DNA of 36,857 bases. Origin: a virus. Within the stretch, counting starts at the first letter, position 1, and each line of letters starts with the position of its first letter. The stretch spans positions 1-36,857 of the IMG/VR virus record IMGVR_UViG_3300007735_000686; one strand, written 5' to 3'. Below the pieces are notes generated by a model, which saw only the letters and a program-made list of their open reading frames with translations, did not search any database and had not been told where the DNA came from. Positions 8,645-15,891 of this stretch are shown here, piece after piece. Made by a program: the position numbers and the translations under genes.

Positions 8645-9275
8645 ACTAACAGAAGATATTAAGTACATTAAAGAAAATGTTGGCAACGGTGAAAAGCATT
8701 ATTTCATCGAAGGCATTTTCATGCAATCTGATGTGAAGAATAGAAACGGTCGCGTATATCCAAAAAACATTCTTTTCAAAGAATGCACCCGATACATCAA
8801 CGATTATGTGAACAAGGGGCGTGCTTTGGGTGAATTGAATCACCCAACAGGTCCAACTGTAAATCTAGACAGAGTTGCCCACATTGTAAAAGAACTACAC
8901 GAAGATGGCCAAAGCATTTATGGTAAAGCCAAAGTTTTGGACACTCCAATGGGTAAAATTGTAAAAAATTTGATTGATGAAGGTGCACAACTTGGTGTTT
9001 CTACCCGTGGAATGGGATCTTTGAAAGCAAGAAACGGTTATCAAGAAGTTCAAGAAGATTTCATGTTGGCCGCAATTGACATTGTTGCCGATCCTTCTGC
9101 ACCAAATGCATTTGTAAATGGAATCATGGAAGGAAGAGAATGGGTTTTTGAGAACGGAATGTGGAGCGAGCGTGACAGAGATCGTTCTGTCAAACTAATC
9201 AAAAATTCATCAAAAAGAGATTTGCAAAAGAACATTGTAAAAGTTTTTGAAAATTACTTTAAGAAACTTTCATGA
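8628..9275 (+). CDS. 21: Prohead core protease gp21
   Basis: Serine protease inside the prohead that processes scaffold and capsid proteins during maturation. The chosen ATG gives 215 residues (T4 gp21: 212 aa); an upstream in-frame ATG at 8568 is rejected because it would run through the preceding small gene. Landmarks: YFIEGIFMQSDVKNRNGRVYPK (25-46; T4: YIEGIFMQAEVVNRNKRLYPK), catalytic His72 in ALGELNHP, and catalytic Ser125 in LGVSTRGMGSL. A DIVADPSAPNAFV segment follows (T4: VWGPSAPDAWV). The C-terminus is a basic/amphipathic helix. The stop overlaps the next ATG. Confidence 0.95.
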   Translation: MKLITELTEDIKYIKENVGNGEKHYFIEGIFMQSDVKNRNGRVYPKNILFKECTRYINDYVNKGRALGELNHPTGPTVNLDRVAHIVKELHEDGQSIYGKAKVLDTPMGKIVKNLIDEGAQLGVSTRGMGSLKARNGYQEVQEDFMLAAIDIVADPSAPNAFVNGIMEGREWVFENGMWSERDRDRSVKLIKNSSKRDLQKNIVKVFENYFKKLS

Positions 9276-9886
9276 ATCACAAAATTCCAGAAAACACCAA
9301 ACTATTTTTAGTAAATTTGTTAGAAAATAAAATTTTTAACAATCCAAACGATTGTGTCTTTGCAAATAAAACAAATTATTGTTCAAAATATTTTGCTGAG
9401 GCATTGTCTGACAAATTAAAAATAGGAGTGATGCAAGAACCAAAGCCCGAAAAACCAAAACAAGATCCAAATAAAAAAATAAGAAGTGATATAGAAAAAA
9501 TGGGTGTTGGTGGATTTGGTACAGGTATGCCCAAGGACAAAAAGTTTAAATCTTCCCATGTAGAAGGAGATGTTTCAAATATTTTAATGGGAGATACAGA
9601 TGAGGCCGGCCGTTTGGGTGCTTTGGGTGCTTACGGCGTAGGAACCGTTGCAACCGGATTGGGTACATTTGCAGACTGGTTATCTGGTATTGGTTTGCCG
9701 GTATCCAAAGAAAAGGTGCAAAAATTTTCTGCTCTTCCAGGAGTAGGGAGTGCCTTGAAGCAAATAGGAGACATCTCAGGAAAAACTTGGTTTGATACTC
9801 AAGCCAGCAAAATTGGAAGAGGTCAAATGGAGTTGGCCGCTCAGGGTGCTGGTTCCCCATGGGTTAAATTTAGAATACCAGAATAA
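9272..9886 (+). CDS. Unknown protein between prohead protease and scaffold
   Basis: Unrecognised 204-residue protein. Residues 1-50 form a helical Asn/Lys-rich segment ending YFAEALSDKLK, reminiscent of the two small core-type proteins upstream. Residues 56-75 are Pro/Lys-rich, and residues 75-170 are Gly-rich with weakly hydrophobic repeats (LGALGAYGVGTVATGLGTFADWL, then LPGVGSALKQIGDISG). No signal peptide or clear membrane span is evident, although 115-135 is apolar. It is translationally coupled to gp21 through an ATGA overlap. Position suggests a prohead internal, core or injected protein, but function is unknown. Confidence 0.6.
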   Translation: MNHKIPENTKLFLVNLLENKIFNNPNDCVFANKTNYCSKYFAEALSDKLKIGVMQEPKPEKPKQDPNKKIRSDIEKMGVGGFGTGMPKDKKFKSSHVEGDVSNILMGDTDEAGRLGALGAYGVGTVATGLGTFADWLSGIGLPVSKEKVQKFSALPGVGSALKQIGDISGKTWFDTQASKIGRGQMELAAQGAGSPWVKFRIPE

Positions 9887-9912
9887 TTACTAAACTGTCA
9901 ATAATTTTTTAA

Positions 9913-9920
9913 TATAAATA
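9913..9920 (+). promoter_or_regulatory. T4-type late promoter box before gp22
   Basis: Exact TATAAATA in the 60-bp gap before the scaffold gene, followed by ATTTTA. A ribosome-binding site AAGGAT lies at 9932-9937 and the ATG at 9947. Spacing is right for a late transcript starting near 9926. Confidence 0.8.
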
Positions 9921-9946
9921 ATTTTACATTTAAGGATCCTTTTAAC

Positions 9947-11041
9947 ATGAAAAATAACAAGAAACAAACACTTTCGGAAGCCATTGCTCAAAGCATGGGC
10001 GTTGGTGATGTAGACATGACAGGCAAAGGCTCAGTTGATATGACAGGCAAGGGTGTTATGATCCCTCAACCTGTTGACACGACCGGAATGCCAGTCATCC
10101 ATGCGTCTTTTAATGGTGGTGGAAAGCCAGTAACTTCTAGAACTGCTCCCGGTGCATTTGCAACCGCAGCATATAAAGATATTTCTGGTGTAGGTGCTTC
10201 AGATGTAGCAACCAAAACCAATAAACAAGAAGGCAATCCTTCTGCTGTAGAAGAAGACAATCAGGAAGAGGAAGAGGAAAAAGAAGAGCCAACAGAAGTT
10301 GAAGAAGAAGCTCGCGCCCAATTCCGTTCTGCCTTGGTTTCTCTTCTCGGTGAAGAAAACGCCACAGATGAATTGATCAGTAAACTTGAAGGTATTTTTG
10401 AAGCTGCCGTAAACGAGCGTGTTGAAAATACCGTAGCAAACATCGTTGAAGGTGTAGATGCAAATGTCAAGGAATATCTTGATAATGTCACCGAATCTCT
10501 AGTTGAGAAGGTAGACGATTATCTTGACTACGTTGTCGAAGAATGGATGACAGAAAACGCTGTCGCCGTTGAACAAGGTATCAAGACACAAATTGCTGAA
10601 AACTTCATCAGTGGTTTGAAGAATCTCTTTGAGAATCATTACATCGATGTTCCAAACGAGAAATACAATGTTCTTGACGAACTATACGCTCAAAACAGAG
10701 AGTTGGAAGGCAAGCTAAACGAAGCAGTCAATTACAACATTGATCTTCGCAAGCAAATCGAACTTACTGAATGCGCAGGTATCTTTGTTGCTGAAACAAG
10801 AGACTTGGCAGACACACAAGTTGCCAAACTCCAAAATCTCATGGAAAATGTTTCCTTTGCTTCCACCGATGAATATCGTGAAAAATTGGTAGCAATCAAG
10901 GAAAATTATCTAAACACATCGAAGGCTGCTCCTGCAAGAACAATCGAACCTGAGCAAACCTTCTCATCCGTAAAGGGTAACCCAACAAGCCTAGTAGAAG
11001 GCTATGTCGGAGCCTTGGGTAGACTCAACAAAAAGGTCTAA
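9947..11041 (+). CDS. 22: Prohead core scaffolding protein gp22
   Basis: Major scaffold around which gp23 assembles, later degraded by gp21. The 364-residue product (longer than T4 gp22, about 269 aa) has a Gly-rich N-terminal region with a VDMTGKG repeat at 22-28 and 30-36 and a diverged VDTTGM at 43-48. A strongly acidic Glu/Asp run follows at about 98-118, then a long helical, coiled-coil-like core to about 330. The N-terminal 90 residues resemble an extension rather than core. Its place between gp21 and gp23, acidity and helix content identify it; sequence in this family is poorly conserved. Confidence 0.88.
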   Translation: MKNNKKQTLSEAIAQSMGVGDVDMTGKGSVDMTGKGVMIPQPVDTTGMPVIHASFNGGGKPVTSRTAPGAFATAAYKDISGVGASDVATKTNKQEGNPSAVEEDNQEEEEEKEEPTEVEEEARAQFRSALVSLLGEENATDELISKLEGIFEAAVNERVENTVANIVEGVDANVKEYLDNVTESLVEKVDDYLDYVVEEWMTENAVAVEQGIKTQIAENFISGLKNLFENHYIDVPNEKYNVLDELYAQNRELEGKLNEAVNYNIDLRKQIELTECAGIFVAETRDLADTQVAKLQNLMENVSFASTDEYREKLVAIKENYLNTSKAAPARTIEPEQTFSSVKGNPTSLVEGYVGALGRLNKKV

Positions 11042-11052
11042 ATTTCACTATT

Positions 11053-11060
11053 ACTAAATA
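11053..11060 (+). promoter_or_regulatory. Variant late promoter box before gp23
   Basis: ACTAAATA followed by ATTTTAA, nearly the same downstream context as the exact late box before gp22 (TATAAATA then ATTTTA). It lies 28 nt before the gp23 ATG, with AGGAG at 11073-11077 as ribosome-binding site. The first two bases differ from the T4 consensus, so this is probable rather than certain. Confidence 0.55.
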
Positions 11061-11088
11061 ATTTTAACTCATAGGAGAACACATAAAA

Positions 11089-12513
11089 ATGCAATTTTCA
11101 GAAAATACACCATATGATGTCTTGACAGAAAAATGGGAGCCTGTGCTCGGTCACGAAGCTCTCCCAAAGATTCAAGACGACTACCGTAAGAAGGTCACAG
11201 CCGTCCTTCTTGAGAACCAAGAGCAAGCTCTTCGTACTCAGTACCTCACAGAAACAAACACCGTTGGTCCAGCAGTTGCTGGTAACATCGGAACTCCAGT
11301 AAGCTACACCAACACAGGTGCAGTCGCTGGATACGATCCAGTTCTAATTTCATTGGTTCGTCGCGCAATGCCAAACCTAATGGCATATGATATCTGCGGC
11401 GTTCAACCAATGACTGCCCCAACTGGCTTGATCTTTGCCATGCGTGCAAACTATCAAGGTTCTGGTGTACAAAACACTTACAGCGGAACAACTTATTCTG
11501 AAGCCATGTACCAAGAACCACAACCATCCTTCGGTGGTTGCGGATGGACATTGGATTCAGCATACATGGCAAGCAAAGGTTTGTCTGCTGGATGGAATTA
11601 CAGCGCAGGTATCACAGGTGTAAGACCATCGGGTGCCCAACTAGCCAATCTTCGTGGTATCCTCACTGCAAACGGTGAAGGTATCGGTGGAGGCGCTGGA
11701 AACTATGCAGCATGGAACCAAATGGCCTTCTCAATCGACCGCGTTGCTGTACAAGCTCGTACACGCGCTCTAAGCAGCAACTACACAGTCGAATTGGCAC
11801 AAGACCTCAAGGCTGTTCACGGTCTAGATGCTGAAGCAGAGCTTGCTAACCTCCTAAGCACAGAAATTCTTGCCGAAATCAACCGCGAAATCGTCAAGAC
11901 AATTTACTTCGTTGCTAAGAACGGTTCGCAACAACCAGATCTAATGGCACCGGGTGCATATGATCTTGATAACGACTCTGACGGTCGTTGGTCTGCTGAA
12001 CGCTTCCGTGGCCTCAGCTTCCAAATCGAAAGAGAATGCAACTTCATCGCCAAGGAAACTCGTCGTGGTAAGGGTAACTTCGTAATCTGCGATAGCGATA
12101 CCGCAGCAGCCCTAGCCATGTCCGGTTTCATGAGCTTGAGCCCAGCAATTGCTCCTCAACTCAATGTCGATGACACTCAAAGCACCTTCGCTGGTATCTT
12201 GAGTGGCAAGATTCGCGTCTACATCGATCCATATAGCCCAGCAGGATTCAACTTCTTCTGCGCTGGCTATAAGGGTGAGTCACCATATGACGCAGGTTTG
12301 TTCTACTGCCCATACGTTCCTCTCCAAATGGTAAGAGCCGTAGACCCAAACACTTTCCAACCACGCATTGCCTTCAAGACACGTTATGGTGTTGTCGCCA
12401 ACCCATACGTTCTAAACTCAAGCAATGTTCCCGATGCAGATACACTAACACAAGGTCTAAACCAATACTACCGTTTGACCCTTGTTCAGAATCTACACGG
12501 TAACACTCTCTGA
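11089..12513 (+). CDS. 23: Major capsid protein gp23
   Basis: Main shell protein, 474 residues (T4 gp23: 521 aa; shorter forms are usual in environmental T4-like phages). Family features: N-terminal LLENQEQALRTQYLTE scaffold-like segment, LVRRAMPNLMAYDICGVQPM, PTGLIFAMRANY, an AELANLLSTEILAEINREIVKTI helix, and the C-terminal FQPRIAFKTRYGVVANPY. A gp21-type cleavage site (L-x-E) is present as LTE at 53-55, so mature protein may begin at Thr56. Codons are visibly richer in C-ending forms than in most neighbours, as expected for the most highly expressed gene. Confidence 0.97.
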   Translation: MQFSENTPYDVLTEKWEPVLGHEALPKIQDDYRKKVTAVLLENQEQALRTQYLTETNTVGPAVAGNIGTPVSYTNTGAVAGYDPVLISLVRRAMPNLMAYDICGVQPMTAPTGLIFAMRANYQGSGVQNTYSGTTYSEAMYQEPQPSFGGCGWTLDSAYMASKGLSAGWNYSAGITGVRPSGAQLANLRGILTANGEGIGGGAGNYAAWNQMAFSIDRVAVQARTRALSSNYTVELAQDLKAVHGLDAEAELANLLSTEILAEINREIVKTIYFVAKNGSQQPDLMAPGAYDLDNDSDGRWSAERFRGLSFQIERECNFIAKETRRGKGNFVICDSDTAAALAMSGFMSLSPAIAPQLNVDDTQSTFAGILSGKIRVYIDPYSPAGFNFFCAGYKGESPYDAGLFYCPYVPLQMVRAVDPNTFQPRIAFKTRYGVVANPYVLNSSNVPDADTLTQGLNQYYRLTLVQNLHGNTL

Positions 12514-12537
12514 TTGGTTAGTTAAAGTAACTTTTCG

Positions 12538-12566
12538 AAAACCTCCCGAGAAATCGGGAGGTTTTT
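12538..12566 (+). terminator. Rho-independent terminator after gp23
   Basis: A 12-bp perfect stem (AAAACCTCCCGA pairing with TCGGGAGGTTTT) closed by a GAAA tetraloop and followed by a T-rich tract. It sits 24 nt after the gp23 stop and is the strongest hairpin in the window. Confidence 0.93.
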
Positions 12567-12573
12567 GTTTTAC

Positions 12574-12581
12574 CATAAATA
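12574..12581 (+). promoter_or_regulatory. Late-type promoter box close to a start codon
   Basis: CATAAATA, one base from the T4 late consensus, between the gp23 terminator and the next ATG at 12587. Only 5 nt separate box and ATG, and no Shine-Dalgarno sequence is visible. If used, transcription would start at or next to the start codon. Confidence 0.55.
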
Positions 12582-12586
12582 TTTCT

Positions 12587-13126
12587 ATGAGCAGTTGTAC
12601 GTCAAATATCAATCCACTATACAACAGTTATTATCGTTTGATTTTTGGCAGAGGCACAAAACAAATGGAATTGTTGTGTCAGCGGGTCAATTTACCAGGA
12701 ATAAGTGTTCCGGATCAAGCCCAGCCAACTACATTAGGTGTGAATATTCCTGTACCAACCGTTGCGGCCACATTTGAACCATTGACTGTAGAATTCATAG
12801 TGGATTCGGATATGGAAAACTGGAAGAGCATATATTCTTGGATTCGCAATATTACAAACATTCAAAACGATACCGATTTTAATTTACAATATCAAGATTG
12901 GCATCATTCTGCTAATTTGTTTGTTTATAGTTCTACGACAAATTGTGAAATTTTAAGAGCAACTTTTCATTATATAATCCCCTCTTCTTTGGGAGGATTG
13001 GTGTTCCAATCCGACAGTTCAGATGCTTTGATACAAAAAGCAACATGTAGATTTAAATATTCTTATTTTGATCTTTGGATTGGAAACGAAGATGCTGTTG
13101 ACCCTTATCTAAACAATCAGATATAA
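12587..13126 (+). CDS. Tail-tube-fold virion protein (possible tail completion/gp3- or gp54-like)
   Basis: A 179-residue product. The longer in-frame version from 12482 is rejected because it would run through the end of gp23 and the terminator. Residues 10-65 show a pattern like tail-tube family members: NSYYRLIFGR strand, then CQRVNLPGISVP and a VNIPVP turn. FEPLTVEFIVDSDMENWKSIYSWI follows, and a strand-rich C-terminus. In related phages the gene after gp23 is often the tail completion protein gp3; tail-tube-like baseplate proteins (gp54) are the alternative. Its stop overlaps the convergent minus-strand gene by 10 bp. Confidence 0.6.
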   Translation: MSSCTSNINPLYNSYYRLIFGRGTKQMELLCQRVNLPGISVPDQAQPTTLGVNIPVPTVAATFEPLTVEFIVDSDMENWKSIYSWIRNITNIQNDTDFNLQYQDWHHSANLFVYSSTTNCEILRATFHYIIPSSLGGLVFQSDSSDALIQKATCRFKYSYFDLWIGNEDAVDPYLNNQI

Positions 13127-13132
13127 TCTGAT
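13116..13132. repeat. 7-bp inverted repeat at convergent gene ends
   Basis: ATCAGAT, a 3-nt loop ATA, then ATCTGAT: a perfect 7-bp hairpin exactly where the stop codons of the plus-strand tail gene and minus-strand Sm-like gene overlap. No T-run follows on either strand, so a terminator role is only possible. Confidence 0.5.
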
Positions 13133-13770
13133 GGGTTGTCAGACCAACTTTCGGGGTTCTCTGGTGGGCTATCTGGGTTATATGGCAGTTTATTGGTCTC
13201 TGGTTTGACCTTACGGCGTTTCTTCTTCTTTGGTTGGGGTTTGGGCTCTTCAGATTCTGCGGGGCTTATAATCGATTCTACATCAATGTCATCATCGTCA
13301 TCTAAAATTTCTATATCAGAATTTTCAAAATTATCAATTAAATCGTTTACAAAATTTACAAAATCTTCATTTGTAAACAAATCATTCAAAAGTTGCAAAC
13401 CATGATCTGGATTTAAATTGTTTCCAGTAGGCGGTGCCAATGCTGCAGTTGGATCATCTTGAATCACTTGCAAATATGTTTCGTACATTTTATGAAGATC
13501 TTCAGATGGTTCACCGGAATAAATTATTGCGCTAAATGGTATGTTTATTTCAAATCGTTTTACATTGTGTAGGTAATTTACAAGTTTTACAAATTCAATC
13601 ATTTCACCTTGAGGTGAACGTGAAGAATAATTTTCCAATAAAGCGGGAAGCCTTATGTTCAAAAAATCCTGAGAAGAATTTTTTACTACACCGATAAGTT
13701 CCTCTCCAGTAACCAATCGAACTATTCTTATTGGTCCTGAAATAGGATTTTCAGGAAGTGAATCGGACAT
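13117..13770 (-). CDS. Sm-like-domain protein with charged C-terminal tail
   Basis: A 217-residue protein with three parts. Residues 12-100 look like an Sm/LSm-type small barrel: IRIVRLVTGEELIGVV, then SQDFLNIRLPALLE, a VKLVNYL strand and NIPFSAIIYSGEPSEDLHKMY. Residues 135-175 are acidic (a DDDDDID run). Residues 178-217 are Pro/Lys-rich (PKKKKRRK) and end in a Ser/Asn/Pro-rich tail. Comparable proteins occur near uvsW in marine T4-like phages, to my knowledge without a proven function. RNA or protein binding is inference. A strong AGGGAGGA ribosome-binding site precedes the ATG. Confidence 0.65.
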   Translation of the reverse strand: MSDSLPENPISGPIRIVRLVTGEELIGVVKNSSQDFLNIRLPALLENYSSRSPQGEMIEFVKLVNYLHNVKRFEINIPFSAIIYSGEPSEDLHKMYETYLQVIQDDPTAALAPPTGNNLNPDHGLQLLNDLFTNEDFVNFVNDLIDNFENSDIEILDDDDDIDVESIISPAESEEPKPQPKKKKRRKVKPETNKLPYNPDSPPENPESWSDNPSDYI

Positions 13771-13791
13771 GTGAATGTCCTCCCTTCCTTA

Positions 13792-15300
13792 CTATTTATT
13801 TTTTCCAAGGTCTTTGAATGTCATCGCATGTGTTGCAAAGTCAAACTTTTCTTTTTTATAAATTTTTACACGTTCTTCAAAATGTCTGTAAATATGATTT
13901 TTGTGAGACTTCCAACAAAGATCATCAACTATGTCATAAACCTTCAAACTCTTCTTTTTTGTAGAAATTCTAAGACCACGACCTATGCTCTGCAACAATC
14001 TTATAATCGATTTAGTAGGTGAAGCAAAAATAATATTATCAAGATTGACAATATTGATGCCGGTACTAGTAGTGCCATAACTGGCAACCAAAATGGCGTT
14101 CGATTCTCTGTCGATGACTCTACGGATATATTCTCTTGAATCTGCTTCTGTTTTTCCGTGTATGAGATATACTTTGCGATCCGTTCCCGCTGCTTCCAAG
14201 AGAGCTGCGAGCGGTTTTCCGTGGTCTTCGACATAATTAAAGAGGATAAGGGTATTCCCTTTGGTGCGCAGCGCGAGTTCTTTGATGAATTCGTTTCGTT
14301 GCTCATTCTTGACGATCCATTTCAATTCATCTATGTACTTTTGTTTCTTGATGAACTGTCTTTCCTCTTCATTATATTTAAGAACTAGACAATCTATACC
14401 CAACTTTGCCAACAATCCTTTGTTCATGAGGTTTTTAGTCTGGATAAATTGGATTGCTGGGCCTAAAATTCCCTCTATGCTAAGTCTGTGTGCCTGTGCT
14501 TGGTCTAATGTACCAGTTGTACCTATTCTGAACCATGCCTTTGAGAGTTTTTGTCCAATAAAGTTTATAGATTCTGCTTTTGCTTGATGACATTCATCAA
14601 AGAAAACTGCATCAAATTGATCAAACCATTCTTTTGGAAGTTTATAAATTGATTGCCAAGTTGATATTACTATTTGTTGCTTTGTTTCTTTTTCTATTCC
14701 TGCAGTTATTTTATGGATGTACTTTTTGCAGGACCAAGATTTATCTTGACTTGAATAGTCAAAAAAATCGGCATCCATTTGGTTTACAAGACCAACAGTG
14801 GGAACCAAAATTAATATTTTACGATCTGATTTTAATACGGATTGAAGAAAACGCACCAAGACGTATATTATCAAACTTTTGCCCGACCCAGTGGGAGATA
14901 TCAATACGCATCTGTGTTGGTTCAACGCATGCAGTACAGCCTGCTGTTGATGTGGGTGCATTTTCACCAAATTCTTCTTTACCGATACCTTCAACCCATT
15001 GTAAAATTGTGTAAGTTGATCCTCGGTGATGCATAGTGGATTTTTGGTCTCTTTTATTTGTAGAGTGTATTTTCTATCTTGACAAAATTTATTAAGATAG
15101 CATTTGAGACCTCTGGGCAATGTTGAAGATAGAATGTCGTATAATCTAATTTTGCCATCCCATATTCTTTTCTTATAAAGTGGCATGTATTGCGCACCTG
15201 GGACCATGAATGAAAAATAATCCCTAAGCTCTTGCTTAATGCCTTTTTCGGCTTTGATATAGTATCGAACTTCATCGACTGAATCAACATCAATGTCCAC
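13792..15300 (-). CDS. uvsW: UvsW-type DNA/RNA helicase
   Basis: Superfamily 2 helicase that in T4 unwinds R-loops and regresses forks, helping the switch from origin- to recombination-dependent replication. Of 502 residues, the N-terminal domain (1-110) carries RDYFSFMVPG and RIWDGKIRLYD, as in T4 UvsW (RDFFSFEADG, NWDGRIRLLD). Helicase motifs: Walker A SPTGSGKS (135-142), Walker B/DECH (235-238), TTGT motif III (261-264), the TSTGINI segment and motif VI QSIGRGLR. All look intact. The start is GTG with no Shine-Dalgarno sequence; the C-terminus abuts the Sm-like gene. Confidence 0.96.
   Translation of the reverse strand: MDIDVDSVDEVRYYIKAEKGIKQELRDYFSFMVPGAQYMPLYKKRIWDGKIRLYDILSSTLPRGLKCYLNKFCQDRKYTLQIKETKNPLCITEDQLTQFYNGLKVSVKKNLVKMHPHQQQAVLHALNQHRCVLISPTGSGKSLIIYVLVRFLQSVLKSDRKILILVPTVGLVNQMDADFFDYSSQDKSWSCKKYIHKITAGIEKETKQQIVISTWQSIYKLPKEWFDQFDAVFFDECHQAKAESINFIGQKLSKAWFRIGTTGTLDQAQAHRLSIEGILGPAIQFIQTKNLMNKGLLAKLGIDCLVLKYNEEERQFIKKQKYIDELKWIVKNEQRNEFIKELALRTKGNTLILFNYVEDHGKPLAALLEAAGTDRKVYLIHGKTEADSREYIRRVIDRESNAILVASYGTTSTGINIVNLDNIIFASPTKSIIRLLQSIGRGLRISTKKKSLKVYDIVDDLCWKSHKNHIYRHFEERVKIYKKEKFDFATHAMTFKDLGKNK
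13793..13800 (-). promoter_or_regulatory. Possible late box before the Sm-like gene
   Basis: AATAAATA on the minus strand, overlapping the uvsW stop codon and 22 nt before the Sm-like protein ATG. It differs from TATAAATA at the first base. Overlap with Lys codons and a stop makes chance plausible. Confidence 0.35.
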
Positions 15301-15304
15301 TCAC

Positions 15305-15312
15305 TATTTATG
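15305..15312 (-). promoter_or_regulatory. Possible late box abutting the uvsW start
   Basis: CATAAATA on the minus strand, overlapping the stop of the methyltransferase gene and ending 4 nt before the uvsW GTG. In T4, uvsW is expressed late, which fits a late box. The geometry would give a leaderless message. Confidence 0.35.
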
Positions 15313-15877
15313 ATGTTGTTTTTATATTAATTTTTTTCTTTAACCAACTTCCATCAGAATATCCATTATCTACATGTAGGTGTTTGCAGACATAATCAGG
15401 ATATCCTATACTTTCTATTATTGCTGACTGGAGCAATCCTTCCTTCAAATACCAATCATGTCCTGTTATGTATCCTGTGTTTTTAACTTTTGGTAACCAA
15501 ACTTTAATATCATTTTTTACAGCTTCTTTTGTATGCATACCATCAATGTATACAATATCAATTGACTCATCTTCAAAGTCACTTGCTGCATCTATACTAA
15601 ATTTTTTAATCTTTGAAACAAAAGAATAATTTTTTGCTCTATTATCAAATTCTGTTTCTATTTCTTGGAAATTAGAAAAAGAACACCCATCAGTTGAATC
15701 GTAGTTTGGTAACCAAGGATCCACACAAAATATTTTGGCAAATTTGTTACTTTGTGCAAATAAATTCATTGATTCTCCCATAAAACTTCCAATTTCAACC
15801 AATGTTAAATTGTTTTCTGGAATTTGAGAAAGTAGTTCTTTTATATCATTAATTTGACTTGGATATGTTCTTAACAT
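15308..15877 (-). CDS. Class I SAM-dependent methyltransferase inserted between uvsY and uvsW
   Basis: A 189-residue methyltransferase of the type often grouped as Methyltransf_24. Motif I LVEIGSFMGES is at 26-36 and an acidic motif II-like CVDPW follows. A DIVYIDGMHTKEAVKNDI segment comes next, then a VKNTGYITGHDWY strand. Such enzymes typically act on sugars or small molecules in glycan loci; the substrate here is unknown. It has an AAAGGA ribosome-binding site and lies between two recombination genes that are otherwise unrelated to it. Codon use is AT-rich like the glycan island across the divergent promoter, suggesting the same origin. Confidence 0.8.
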   Translation of the reverse strand: MLRTYPSQINDIKELLSQIPENNLTLVEIGSFMGESMNLFAQSNKFAKIFCVDPWLPNYDSTDGCSFSNFQEIETEFDNRAKNYSFVSKIKKFSIDAASDFEDESIDIVYIDGMHTKEAVKNDIKVWLPKVKNTGYITGHDWYLKEGLLQSAIIESIGYPDYVCKHLHVDNGYSDGSWLKKKINIKTTS

Positions 15878-15891
15878 GGTTTTCCTTTAAT

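Noticed and set aside
12482-12586. N-terminal extension of the 179-residue tail protein
   Set aside because: It would overlap the end of gp23 and be encoded through the terminator hairpin; the ATG at 12587 after the hairpin is the reasonable start.
13136-13405. Plus-strand Ser-rich open frame opposite the Sm-like gene
   Set aside because: Low-complexity mirror of the acidic and lysine-rich tail on the minus strand.
14580-15014. Plus-strand 144-residue open frame opposite uvsW
   Set aside because: Antisense shadow of the conserved helicase; no ribosome-binding site and no family resemblance.
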